Source: Trileptium ribeirensis (lineage: Eukaryota; Nematoda; Enoplea; Enoplida; Thoracostomopsidae). From it: a DNA stretch of 64,000 bases. The position numbers and the translations under genes are program-made. Every line of letters begins with the position of its first letter. Within the stretch, counting starts at the first letter, position 1. This document shows positions 35,847 to 46,976 of this stretch, piece by piece. Under the pieces are notes generated by a model, which saw only the letters and a program-made list of their open reading frames with translations, did not search any database and had not been told where the DNA came from. Location: NCBI GenBank assembly GCA_030248225.1, contig JASANE010016182.1:1-64000 (forward strand), read 5' to 3'.

Positions 35847-37244
35847 GGTTGACAGTTACGACCGTCCGGGAATAGGAGGCCCCTGACTGCACGTTCAAGA
35901 AAGCAAGTTTGTTAAGACCGAAATCAAAAATATTAAGTTCGCTTGGTTTTAGCAATGTACTGAGCAATGGTCACGGGAAACAGCAAGTCAAAATAAGCGA
36001 AAATCACACTTTTGGTAGCCTTCGCAAGCATGTGGAACGACGGATGCCGGGTTAATCCGAAGGCCCGCCACCGTCTACGGTGCTGTGATCCGGAACATAA
36101 CCATAATAGACGGGTAGAACGCGTTGGGGAAGTGTGAGGGGACCCCCAAAACCGCTCCGGACAACGCCAGAACTTCGCCTGTAACACGCAGAGACAATCG
36201 TTACTTACGCTAGGTAGGATTGTCACCGTGGAACTCGGATTATCACTTTCCATGTAGTTAGGACATATCATATATAACATATGTATGTGTATCTATTCAT
36301 GTGTGTACCCTGTGGACAATTTCTAGGCAGAACCGCCTTGTTTCTGTAACCTATTGCAGTATGCAGCCAATACAAAACCCCACTCTCCGACATCTCCGTC
36401 GCTATACCCCGCGTCAGAACCGGCGCGTACGACCCCTCGTTTTGTTCACCGTGACCAGTTGAAACCAACCATACGCGTCGAGCCCCCGCCCCAATCCCTG
36501 CTGACCCGCGATAGCCACTCAAAGGTGCCTAGAAAGCTGTTGTCAACTGCTGATGGTCACCGATAATTCGAGATTTTTCGCTCTACCCTAAAATGGGCGA
36601 ACCGCCCCTCATTGGATTCGTCTCGACGAGACATCTCCAAAAATACCCGGCGGGCCTCGATCCGCCGCCCCGTTAACCCGTACGACCAACAAACGCGCCC
36701 CCACCGTAGCCACGACTCTCTCTAATGGCCGCGATTTTAGTTCCGTTTTTACTCCTGCCGCACCTGTGGTAATATCACCCCTCATTTAAATCGCCGTTGG
36801 ACGACGAGTCCAGCGATACCCGGCGGGCGTCGCTCCGCCCATCCGTTAATGCAGGAGAGCCCGCTAAAACTCCCCATACTAATACATATGGGAACCCATG
36901 AATGGGTTCCGACCCGTTATTGCGTCCACCCCCCTTGTGTTTGGTATCAATCGACCCCGTTTTCCATCCTGGGACCGAATTTGGCCCCAGCCCCTCGAAA
37001 ATCTTCCCGGATTACCCTTGTCCCGCTACCCTTCCCGCTCCCGCCTCGTGTCCTCGCTGTCCTTTCGCTTTTGTCCTCGTTCTCTCTCTAACCGACGTTT
37101 CTGGTCGGTTTTCTTCTTTGTCGCTTTGTTGTTGTTGTGTTTGGTGTATTGTGAGTTTGTGTTTATCCTGAGCGACCTTTCTGTCGCTCATGACGCCAAT
37201 GTGTCTACTGTGTGTAGTATGTGTATGTGTCTGTGTGTATATGT

Positions 37245-37247
<3 letters not shown>

Positions 37248-37281
<34 letters not shown>
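37248..37281. repeat. (TA)n microsatellite
   Basis: A pure TA run of about 17 repeats preceded by TGTG-rich sequence. It produces an artificial Tyr-Ile run in overlapping frames. Confidence 0.95.
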
Positions 37282-37287
<6 letters not shown>

Positions 37288-39699
37288 AGAACTGTATACA
37301 TCTATATATATGAGGACGTGGAAAAAACGGAAAGACGAGGACATCGTACACTAAAATTCGCTAAATTTCAGAGTTTTACGGACGGACAAAAGACGAACGA
37401 ATAAGACGAACGGGGGGCGGGCGATGTAGGGCCCTCCCGCGGACCCTAGGGGCCTTGGAGCAGGGCCCCTGATCAATTAGGAGTACGTTAAGGTTTGCCC
37501 GTCTCTAACCTCGAGACGGGCGTTCTCCCGTCGCCGGTTCCCCCCCGGCGGGACTTCGAACCATGGGATTTGGCAGGAAACGTCCAAATTAGCTCGATTC
37601 TTTTCGTTGTTTTTGGATGTCCTCGCGTACTAGGGTCATCTGCTAAACTCAATTCAGCTTTTAGGAGGGCGGCAAGTCGAGGACAACAAAGGCTGAGTTG
37701 ATGTTTGCCGACTCGGGATGGGCTGGGAAGAGCAAACAGTTCAAATCATGAGCAGATTGTCACGCTAATTGGGGCTGAAGAGGGAAATTGCGTGACTCAA
37801 AAGTATTTGTAACAGTCTAAGTTAAGCTGGGACCGGAAACAGTTTAAATTTTGTTAGTTTAGGATCTGATTTCGCTGGACATCCGGCGATGAGGACGGGA
37901 AATTGGGACTTCAAATTTTGCTTTTCTTGGGAAAATTTGGACAAAAATCGCAGATGGTCAACTTCCGAGTACTCGGAAGATTCAAACTTAAAGTTGGCAA
38001 ATTTAATTGAAGCCGACTCTCTTTAAGGGCATCGACGGTTTACTGTAGCCGTCAAGATTCAAATTTCAGGAAGTGTCCCCAATTGGACACTGGATAGAAA
38101 ACCCAAAAAGGTGGGCGTCAAGAAGTCGCCAACGATTGGACGGCGATAAAATCGCCATCGTAACATACAGGTGAAAATTTCGAGGTTACGACCAACGCGT
38201 CGAATCTTGGAATCAGTTTGACTTCGGCAGCGCGGAGTTCGGTCGACTGTACTGACCGGCTCCGACGCGTGACTTTTCAATGTTAATTGTCTTTTGTTTT
38301 CAACTGCTCGGTGGCTTTCTTTTTCTTCGTTTTTCGCTTTGTTCGCTGGATCGGTCGTGAAGGATTTCCGCGCAGGTATACACCTCGCGAAGGGGGTTCA
38401 GCTGGTGCTGCCCCGAGGATCGACATCTGTAAGTGTGAGAAATGATCGGCGTTTGCAGGGGTTACCCCGTGAATGTAGCGTGTCCCCTTCGCATAAACAG
38501 ACCCAACACTTTTTGAACTCAACCCGCGGTTCCCCGACGAAATGCTACACACAGCCCCAACTGGAATAAACACTCAGGACCAAATTCCACGGTGAGAGCG
38601 CGAGGCGACTTAGGGTACGTAGGTACCGAGCAGGAGGAAAACCAGTCAGCCGAGTCGAAGTCAGTCTGATTCCCCGTGGTCTTAGGTAAGGCACAACAAA
38701 ATGGACGCTTCTCGTCCAGGCTTTTACATGACTTGCTTCCTTTGAGTTAGGATCGATTAATTTTCCTGAGCCGACCACGGAAAAAACTTCTGGAACGTGC
38801 ATGCCACGGGAATTAGGGAATTGTCGAATGGATTTGCTCTTATGGTTTCCAAATTTGCAGCTTAGTTGAACGTTCAATGCTCATGCCGTGTTTGAGCTTG
38901 GACAGAACCGCAGGTTAGGGACGGAGGACTAGCCTCCGTCGGGCTTTAGTAAGCCCTTAAAATTTCTTCTATCTCACCGAGTTAAGAAAATTTGGGGATA
39001 TAAAAGACTAAACAAATTCTAGGCACATCAATTTGAGCCTAAGGTCTTTGCTGCTTTCTCGGAATGTTGTCTCGGAGTCATATTTACTCAATTGTTTGAA
39101 TCTGATTTTAGTGTACGTAAGCAACATAATCGGTAGGCATCTCGTTAGGACGACTGACCGGAGGAACGGTAGGTGACCACCCTATGACCTCTATGATCAC
39201 AAAATTTGGCTAAGGGAACAAGACCCCCAGCCGACCAAAATTCCGACGACCCCGTTCGGTGCCGCGAACGCATCGTTTAGTGGTGACGCACCAGTCCTGA
39301 CTCCCAATAACAATGTGGCTAAAACAATTAATTTTACCGGTGTTCACCACTGCACCACGCAATGGTCTTCTCTCGAGGCCAGTGTCCAAAAGAAACAAAA
39401 TTAAGGTTTACTCCTGAGCCGTCGCTAGAAACCACCTTAGCGGGAGAAATACATCGTGTCCCCGCATTCAAACAAGATTTTGGGACCTTCAAAAAAATAA
39501 AGAAAACTTACCTCCTCGCCCGGGCCATTTCGGCCCCAAACCGGGCGAGTGCAAAACCCCTTTTTCTTTTTGGAGCGAGTTGATCGCTGAGTTTAGCCAG
39601 GTTTCACTACTTATCATGAGCGCCCGTTAGGCTATGTACTATGTATGCCAGGTTTCTCCTTTCTGTAGTTTCAGTGTCATCTAGTTACATTTTCCCGTA

Positions 39700-39776
39700 T
39701 CATGAGTTGATCCTGCACGGAGAATTTAAGTCCGCTGCAGAATCTTACGCTCTAACCACTCAGCCATAGGAACACA
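39700..39776 (-). repeat. tRNA-like sequence (possible SINE head)
   Basis: On the - strand TGGCTGAGTGGTTAGAGC matches the Pol III A box perfectly, and GGATCAACTC about 45 nt on approximates a B box. A full cloverleaf cannot be drawn (anticodon and acceptor arms fail), so it is not a functional tRNA gene. Confidence 0.5.
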
Positions 39777-40521
39777 CCAACGTTTACTATTACGTTGGTG
39801 ATGACTCAACTGCACTACAGTGCAGTTTAAACACTGCAACATTGCAGTGTAATAAGAAAAGATAGGCGTTAGAGAGAGTCAAAGGACAAGCAACCGAAGA
39901 ACGAACCAAAGGACGCAAGCGCGTCCCGGGCCGATCGCCTAGGGCCCGAGCAGTGCAAACGACCCCGTTAGGTAGGAGACAAGGCTAATTTAGCCTTTGG
40001 ATAGGTGTGGTCCGTCAGAAAAGGACTCGCCGCATCGCCCGAAACCCGACATCAAATTCAAAGAGAAATTAACTGGCTATCAAAGTCAAAGGAAAATCAA
40101 TTGGCTGGATGATTGTCCCGCAAGTTGTTTAAAAGGACTCATCACGCCGCGTTGCAACCCTGACCGTGTCCCGTCAGCTTGAATTAAGGGAAACCGTTCC
40201 ATTTTTCCTCTTCTTTTGCCTCCCCCCCCCAGTCTTCGTCGTTCGGTCAGTCGAACTGATAGGTAGGTAAGGTCGTCAAATACAATAGGGCGAAAGTATC
40301 GATAGGCACTACTGCAAGAGCACCCCGAGAATAGACGATCGGACGCCCCTTGTCAGATTCGGTAGTCAGTGTCGGTTTGAGCAGTGCTCCAACCAAGCTG
40401 TAGAGCTCGCGTGTTTAGCCCGAACACCGCTTTTTCCCTCCGCCCATCTTAAGTATCCGTCGCCCAGCGCGACTTGCATTAAGGAGCGTTTTCTGAAGCA
40501 CTCTAGGGCCCCTGCTTGGTG

Positions 40522-40592
40522 CGCTGCATAGCTGAGTAGTTCGCTAGCATTGAGTGAAGCAGGTATAACCGCCCCTAGTTCGCAACTTGGGG
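40522..40592 (+). repeat. tRNA-like sequence (possible SINE head)
   Basis: A D-arm-like TAGC-TGAGTAGTTC-GCTA and a T-arm-like CCCCTAG-TTCGCAA-CTTGGGG (6 of 7 pairs, 7-nt loop) are spaced as in a tRNA. The anticodon and acceptor stems do not form. Probably a tRNA-derived SINE or a tRNA pseudogene. Confidence 0.5.
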
Positions 40593-41564
40593 AATATCCG
40601 CACGCTCCTCGCCCGTTCTCCTTTCAACGCCCCGTGCCGCCACACAGTGCTGGACTGTCGCGACCACAGCAAGATACTATTAGGCTTTTTTTGGAACACT
40701 CGTCCCTTCAATAAGCTTTGATCTTTGTAAGTAAACGTTGTATCTTGACACGCCGACTATAGTCTTCTTCGATACCGAGACGATAGGGCATTATGCTTTT
40801 ATGGTTTGTCCGCTCGGACGAGCAGACCCTGTTCGCCATGGCTTGTGTGCGAGAATGTCACAAGCCCTGACGAGCATGGCCTTCTATCAAATCTATTTCG
40901 TGTTTCTCTGGAATCAAGGAGTAAAATCTGAGGAATATAGTTGAAAAACTTAACTCGTTCCTGGCAATAATGTGAAAAGCTCAATAGGGATTTTTGACTA
41001 ATTTCATCGAAATAGAACTTATTGAAAAGCGCAGGCCACGCCATTGATAATCCGACTCTAAACACTGAGGGCTCGTCGGAACCCTGTGGGGGCCACATAG
41101 GTCAATGCTCTAACACGGAGCATTTCGCGATCTTAACTATGTAACTCGTCTTGAGCTTCAAATTTCTAGGGACATTTTGACATTTTGTTTCAACACTTAT
41201 CACGCTTAAATAGAATTAAACAACTTCCGATGAGTCTAAGATAGAGAATAGCGGCTAAGCTCCATGACCTGCGAGCAGGTGTCGGTGCTAGCCTCCCTGG
41301 GGGACCTCAGAAATCATACCCGATACTAGACACGTGCGCAACCTTTCGGGCGGGGTCCGAACACACCCCGTGAAGCGCGCCTGCGGCCTGCTAAGCTGCG
41401 TAGCTTCTTGGGTCTGACCAAGAATAGGTTCAAAATTTTGTAATCACGGTCCACCCTAGAGGTTACGATAGCCGGGGTCGTATGGGCATGGTGTTAGGAA
41501 GTTGCGCCATGCAGCTGCGTCACCGGTTATTACACAAGTAGCCCAAATTTTGGTCTTAGCTTGC

Positions 41565-41860
41565 GTTTGAAGCCCCCAACCTAATTTTGGCTGCGCACAT
41601 TGTTGGACATACAAGGTAGGAAAGGTCAAGTTTTATTTTTGAACAGACTATGATTTTGGCTTTCTATTAACCAAAAATATCCTAATTTACCTTAAAATGG
41701 CCAAATTTCGTTGTGAGCTCCTGGTTAAAGCCCTTAAATTAATTTAGCAGAGCAAATTGGTGTTTGGATGACAGATACTAGATCGAGGAAGGTCAAGTTT
41801 ATTTTGAACTAAAGCCCTTAAATTAATTTTGGCAATTGCAGATCGCGTGCACTTAAAACT
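41565..41860. repeat. Short diverged tandem repeat, ~85 bp unit
   Basis: TAAAGCCCTTAAATTAATTT occurs at 41,725 and 41,810, and AGGTCAAGTTT(TA)TTTTGAAC occurs before each; a weaker third copy begins near 41,570. Confidence 0.7.
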
Positions 41861-43600
41861 ATGATTTTTTGCTCCTTTAATTCTCTACGTATTCTAATGT
41901 ACAGCAAATTAGCCAAATTTTGTTGATCTTTACTGTTGTAGCCAACAGTAGTAATTAACCACTTTTATTAAATTTTGAGAAAAATGCATTTTACTGGCAT
42001 GGAAAATGAAGCCCCTGAAAAATTTTATTGGAAATACAACGTTAGGTAAGTACACATTACCTAACGCGATATTTTATCCAGTTTCTTTTTCTATGTCCGT
42101 AAATTAGTCCCTACTAGTATAATCCAATAATTCGTTGCATTTATATAATATGTGATTGTTTTCGCGGATGCTGCAATTTGGCGATTCTTTCAAACATATT
42201 TGGGGCTGTAATGGTTGCTTGCTCGCAAATATACCCAGCTTCCCGTATAACTTACAACCAATCCCTGAAATATACGAGGATACCAACGAAGTGCTTGCTG
42301 TATAAAATTACACTGTAAAAACGTTTGGGCCAAACTTTGAATCGATCATTTTTTAACACTAAACTCGGGTTAAAACTGAACCAATTTTTAATGCATAAGA
42401 TACATAACACCTTTTACAAATATCGTATAAAATTAGGTTGGTTTTACCACGCCACCAAGTTAAACTATATATATTCAGTGGTTTTCAAAAGTGGCAGTGA
42501 AATTATATCCTAACAATACGTTTGAAATGACAATAAAGGAAAGTTCGAAACCATTTGAATGTGTATAAATGAAAAATGTAGCGACAAATGTGATTAAAAA
42601 TCTTTGGTGATTCACAGGATCATCCCGAAATTTAACAAGCACATCGGTAATTGGGCACCTTTAGATTCAGCTCTTGGACAGTTCTTTTTTTGACAATTTC
42701 TTCAATCTTATGTAAATATTCACTGGAACCGCATTTACGAGCTGAGTCTAGAAGTTTCAAAATCAGCTAGTTGCGTAAATCAGTTAACTGCTTAGTCTGT
42801 GTATACAAAACAGAAAAATTTCGCGGTACATATTAAATAAATAGTAGTACCAATTCGTAAAATAAAAATTTATACAATTCAAAGCCAGATTGAAAACCGA
42901 GGACCTCATACGTATTTGTTTACATAGCTGCAATTTATCAGTACAGTGAAATCCTTATTCTACCGCAACGATGTATACAGCTCCTGCAATTCTACGTCAA
43001 TTACCAAATATTTACTAATGTTATGCAGCGAACATTATATGTACATGGACAAAAAGTATTAACACAATGCATCACAATAAAATGTTTATAAGACTCATTA
43101 AGATTACATAATTTTATTATAGGTACGTGCTCACCAAAACCCCACCTCGCAATGAACACGCACATTACCGTTGGGCTTGCCCAAGGTAAATAGCCATTTA
43201 TTGTTCCTTTACTGCTGCATAACCTTTGCGTGAACTAAACAATAGTTGCAGCAATCGGATTTTTTCAATACTTGAATAAATTAGAAAGACGCATGGGCAA
43301 ACCGAATGGTTGATTCATATCGATGAAGAAAAAGAGTAGCAACTTGTGACGGTTTTGCTGGCTCTAACCGCCAAATTCGGGTAGCTAGCTTTCCGTGTTT
43401 TATTTATGCCACGATTGTCACGTTTATTGCTGTTAATTTCTTTCTACCCGGTTTGTTTATCGCTGTTGATTATACACTTTCTGCCCGCTCTAAATTATTA
43501 AGACTATAATATCCGCAGCGTTTCAAACCTTTTTGGGAAAACTCGCACAACAGTTCAAATGACCCGTAATGTATTGCAGGGCACCTTTGTTAAAAGAGAC
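41861..43600. other. Non-coding stretch
   Basis: AT-rich, no gene recognised. A 63 bp segment at 43,123-43,185 has an AG before it and GTAAAT after it, but its translation resembles nothing I know. Confidence 0.4.
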
Positions 43601-43668
43601 CCAGTGTTCTAGTGCGCTGTTCCGTCCTACCAGTCCAAAAGCTGTGTGTTCAACTCCCACTTGCCACA
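43601..43668 (+). repeat. tRNA-like sequence (possible SINE head)
   Basis: GTGTG-TTCAACT-CCCAC forms a T-arm with 4 of 5 pairs and a B-box-like sequence; TGTTCTAGTGCG upstream is a poor A box. Not a functional tRNA. Confidence 0.4.
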
Positions 43669-44208
43669 GCATTCTACATTTGGAGTCTTTTTTGCCCAAG
43701 TAAATAAATAATGTTCCTAACATATAAAACCATTACGAGGTTAACATGGCACTAAAAGGTGATTGAAGTGGCTTTTATTGATGAAGATATGCTGTTAATT
43801 CTGTTGATGTGAACTGATACACGATGAATTCGTATGGCAAAGTGCAGACTACATAGATTCACAAATATTAACGAACAGAACTATAGACGCATAAATCACA
43901 ATGTAACAGGCTTCTGATTGAACATATGGTCCAAAATTAAGGAAACCCAACGGATCAACGTTCGATATAAATACCGTTACGAACAAAGATCTATGCAAAT
44001 CGTTCGCGATTAACAATTTGAACTTTTTCACAAATTTCACGAATAATTCGCAACCGATTTGCTTTTAGTTCAGTAACTGTAAAACTGAAGAAGCATCTTT
44101 AATTAGTATTGTTGCGGTTCCATTTATTACATTAACATTCTAAAAATTTCCGTTCACCATAGCAATACGACAAGCTAGATATAGCTATGTCTATTACTGC
44201 CAGTGCAT

Positions 44209-44497
44209 GAATACTTTGTCACTCTGTTTGCTAGGTGATATGACATATATCGCCCTAGGGCGAGTTACTTGTCATCATTGTGAAACAGTGCTATAAGAGA
44301 AATATGTCACATTTGACATATTTCCGAGGTAATAATATTGCACGAGGCCGGAGGCCGAGTGCTATGTTATTACCGAGGAGTTGGCGAATGTGATAATTTT
44401 CTCCTATAGCACTGTTTCACAATGACAAGTACCTCGCCCTAGGGCGATATATGTCATATATATCGCTTAGCAAACAGAGTGACAAGATACTTGTCAT
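44209..44497. mobile_element. Foldback MITE, ~290 bp single hairpin
   Basis: Almost the whole element is one inverted repeat: TTGTCACTCTGTTTGCTA at the left pairs with TAGCAAACAGAGTGACAA at the right, and CATTGTGAAACAGTGCTATA pairs with TATAGCACTGTTTCACAATG. Each arm carries the 12 bp palindrome CGCCCTAGGGCG. The inner part pairs GAGGTAATAATATTGCAC with GTGCTATGTTATTACCGAG. No coding frame. A target-site duplication is not obvious. Confidence 0.88.
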
Positions 44498-45019
44498 CTG
44501 CTTACGATTGTACAGCGAGTGATATGAATTATATCATACAGGCGGCACCCTTTGAAGTGGGTGACAAAGATACCTTATGAGTGAGAGTAAAGCTTGAAAA
44601 TATTACTCAACTATAAAATTATAAGTTATTTATTCGTTAACCATTTGCTTCATCAAATAACACATTTGTCACAACGAACATGTGTGGCTTGTGTAGAGAC
44701 TAGATTCTGAGCGATCCAGGCCCAATCCACGTTTGTAACAAAAGTTTGTTTAACACTGTGCAAAATACGCTTTGGATTAAGAAGGAAAAGGTTGCCCGAA
44801 ATGTAGACAGTCGCTAGATTAACCCTTTCGTTCATACATTGACATAATTATCACGGCCTACATTGTGTAGCAAGTTGATTCTCAAGTTTGTCGTTCGGTG
44901 TGTGCTGTTATTCGTTCGCTTTGCAAGGTTCCGTAAGAAACTGAGCAACAGCTCCTACATAATACAGTGGCTACTGTACGAGAATCCCATTCAAGCAAGC
45001 CATATTCAGTCCGCTGCTG

Positions 45020-45175
45020 GAGCAAAAGGTTGTTTAGCACCGTGCAAAATGAAGAAATGATTCTTCGTTTATGAAGAAAAGGATTATTTAACTTCAAAAT
45101 ACGCATTCATTCAAGAAGAAAAAGGTTATATAACATCATTATACGCCTTCTCTTAAGGAAAGGGTTATATAAAAA
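45020..45175. repeat. Short degenerate AAGAAAAAGGTTATATAAC repeats
   Basis: Three to four copies of a ~45-50 bp unit (AAGAA(A)AAGG(A/T)TAT(A/T)TAAC...ATACGC) lie in tandem. Related blocks (GCAAAATACGC, AAGGAAAAGGTTG) occur at 44,755-44,795. Confidence 0.6.
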
Positions 45176-45459
45176 GTTATTTAAAGACTACAAAAATGTA
45201 GCTTTACCATTTTGAAATAAATATAGATGTTATACCCTTGTGTTTTCTGAACAATCGCTATCACTATTAGGAAATGCACGTGCAATACATTTAGTATTTT
45301 AAATTTAAAATGGTTCTAATTAGTGCAATTATACCTGCTACCATAAAATATCTGCCTATAATCAAGCATGCCATGGTCGCATACTCAGCATGAGCTTTAG
45401 CGTAAGATAAGGCAGTATGAATCATATACTAAACCTAAGACTAAGTCGGGAGGCTTTTT

Positions 45460-45655
45460 ACGCCGGATCCACATTGCGTCCTATCTGATTTATGATCAGA
45501 TCGAACCATATACATTCTGAAACGACCGCTGTGTGTACACCGCTTAGTGCGTAATTTCGTTTGTACGAATTTAGAAAGTATTATCCGAATTAAATCTGAT
45601 TGGGAAACTCTCGATATTTTATAAAATCCGTCCAAATCAATCGGATCTAACACGA
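45460..45655. mobile_element. MITE, second full copy of the 13.7 kb family
   Basis: The left end GGATCCACATTGCGTCC and the right end ATCGGATCTAACACGATGGG are imperfect inverted repeats, with GATCAGATCG-type sequence inside each end. Related to 13,672-13,840. Confidence 0.55.
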
Positions 45656-46724
45656 TGGGAAAACGCCATTATCGGTAATTAGAACGCGGGATATTTCTGT
45701 TAACGTAAATCTTTGATCGTAAGGTTTTTATTTTACAGCCGCCCCTGTCATGTTCAACTCTAATGATGTTACAATTAAACAAAATATCAAAAGTTGATAA
45801 TGTACATACCAGGAGCAAATAACGAACTATAACGGGGGTTTCACATAATTATTACTGAACGTACAAAATGAACACTTAACAAAGCTAAATTTCCACTCTT
45901 TGTACGCATTATTCTCTAAAATAAATACTTTTCAGTGCAACCACATTCATTAGTACGTTTCACGCTGGTGCTTAAATTTTGCATGGGGACCACATCCACC
46001 TATTTAGAGAGCTGCATGAAACGATTACCTATATATACCGCATTTATAACAAAGCAGATCAGACAATACTTGCAACAAAAACTCGGTAAGTTTTACCATG
46101 CAGAGTGCCCAGCAAAAGTGACAACTGTCAGTTTTCTGCTCAAAACAGATAACATTTCGCTCTTCATGCTATGTCCGTTCGCGGTTCACTCGCTCGACAG
46201 GCGACAGGCGTACTGTTTGATCGCTTTGCCGCGAGTTATTATTAACAGTACTTCTCTCCAGGTATCCATCGACCGATTTTACTACCGATGTTACAGCAAG
46301 AAGGCAAATAATAAAAATATTGTGCTAAAAATGCAAGCAGAGCATACATCAATATATTTTTACGCCTCAGCAATTCGCCAGTTATAAACTCTCAACGAAG
46401 ACCAAATTAATTCTTGAAGTGACAACGCGATCGCTAAAAACAACAATAGTGCCTAGTAAAATATGTTCGGTTTAGCAATAACTTTTTATGCAGCGCTTTT
46501 GGGCACGTAAAGAGCAGTGTTATATGCATAATGGTGTTTAAAAATTGGGCAATATCTAAATAATTTCGGGTTTGCAAAAAATGATAGATTAACAAAATAT
46601 TGGAATAAAGTTTATTTAGTTGACGTATTTAAGCTATTAAAATTATTTTGGGTTAGCATTTTACAAAGGTCAGCATTATAGCAATAGAAAACCATAGTCA
46701 TGGTACTGCCATTAAACCCCCAAG

Positions 46725-46830
46725 GTTAACTAGCTGCCGCCCCTGAACCCTCCCCACTAAGCTGTTCATTTTTAAGGATATACCGTCACGCCCTCAGCTT
46801 GACCTAGGCTCACCGAAAGATTACAAAACA
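46725..46830. repeat. Fragment of the 14.4-15.2 kb foldback family
   Basis: GCTGCCGCCCCTGAACCCTC and CTAAGCTGTTC match 14,858-14,890 (GCTGCCGCCCCCGAACCCCC, CTAAGCTGTTC) in the same order. Confidence 0.55.
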
Positions 46831-46840
46831 GCGTTTAACA

Positions 46841-46846
46841 TTTAAT
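46841..46846 (-). terminator. Candidate poly(A) signal of UBE2M
   Basis: ATTAAA on the - strand, about 130 bp after the UBE2M stop. A canonical AATAAA lies further on at 46,616-46,611. Confidence 0.4.
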
Positions 46847-46976
46847 TTTGCAATAATTATTATGAGACATACAAGAAATAGCATATAACAAAGGAAGCTA
46901 CAACAGCGGAAACCAGTGGTACGGAGCCGCGGAGTGTTGTAGTAGTCGTTCGTGGTTGTCAACCACCATGAAATTG

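Larger units (their letters stand above)
35900..41560. other. GC-richer block without recognisable gene
   Basis: Base composition is clearly higher in G+C than on either side, with CGCC-, CCGGCGGG- and TCTCGA-type motifs. Frames are short in all six frames. GGCGGGCCTCGATCCGCC (36,649) and GGCGGGCGTCGCTCCGCC (36,822) are related segments about 173 bp apart. Hairpins occur at 37,496-37,522 (GCCCGTCT...AGACGGGC) and 39,810-39,855 (two CACTGCA...TGCAGTG dyads). Two tRNA-like sequences lie inside. It may be an old, decayed insertion or a nest of non-autonomous elements; I found no reverse transcriptase, transposase or long terminal repeat. Confidence 0.5.

Noticed and set aside
36898..37404. 168-codon ATG frame with a hydrophobic segment in the GC-richer block
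   Set aside because: All three + frames are open here because the sequence is C/T-rich, and the frame runs through a (TA)n microsatellite that creates a Tyr-Ile tract; no domain.
39700..39776. Functional tRNA gene
   Set aside because: The A box is perfect, but the anticodon and acceptor stems do not form and the B box is degenerate; kept only as a tRNA-like sequence.
40738..40944. VFFDTETIG on the + strand, resembling the first motif of DEDD exonucleases
   Set aside because: No second or third exonuclease motif, no ATG at the start, and it lies in a block of broken frames; taken as coincidence.
45936..46387. 150-codon open frame after a TTTTCAG acceptor-like sequence
   Set aside because: It has no ATG near its start, contains a strong internal donor (GTAAGT at 46,084) and resembles no known protein; it may be chance. 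An upstream 63 bp segment at 43,123-43,185 could be joined in phase but the result is unconvincing.
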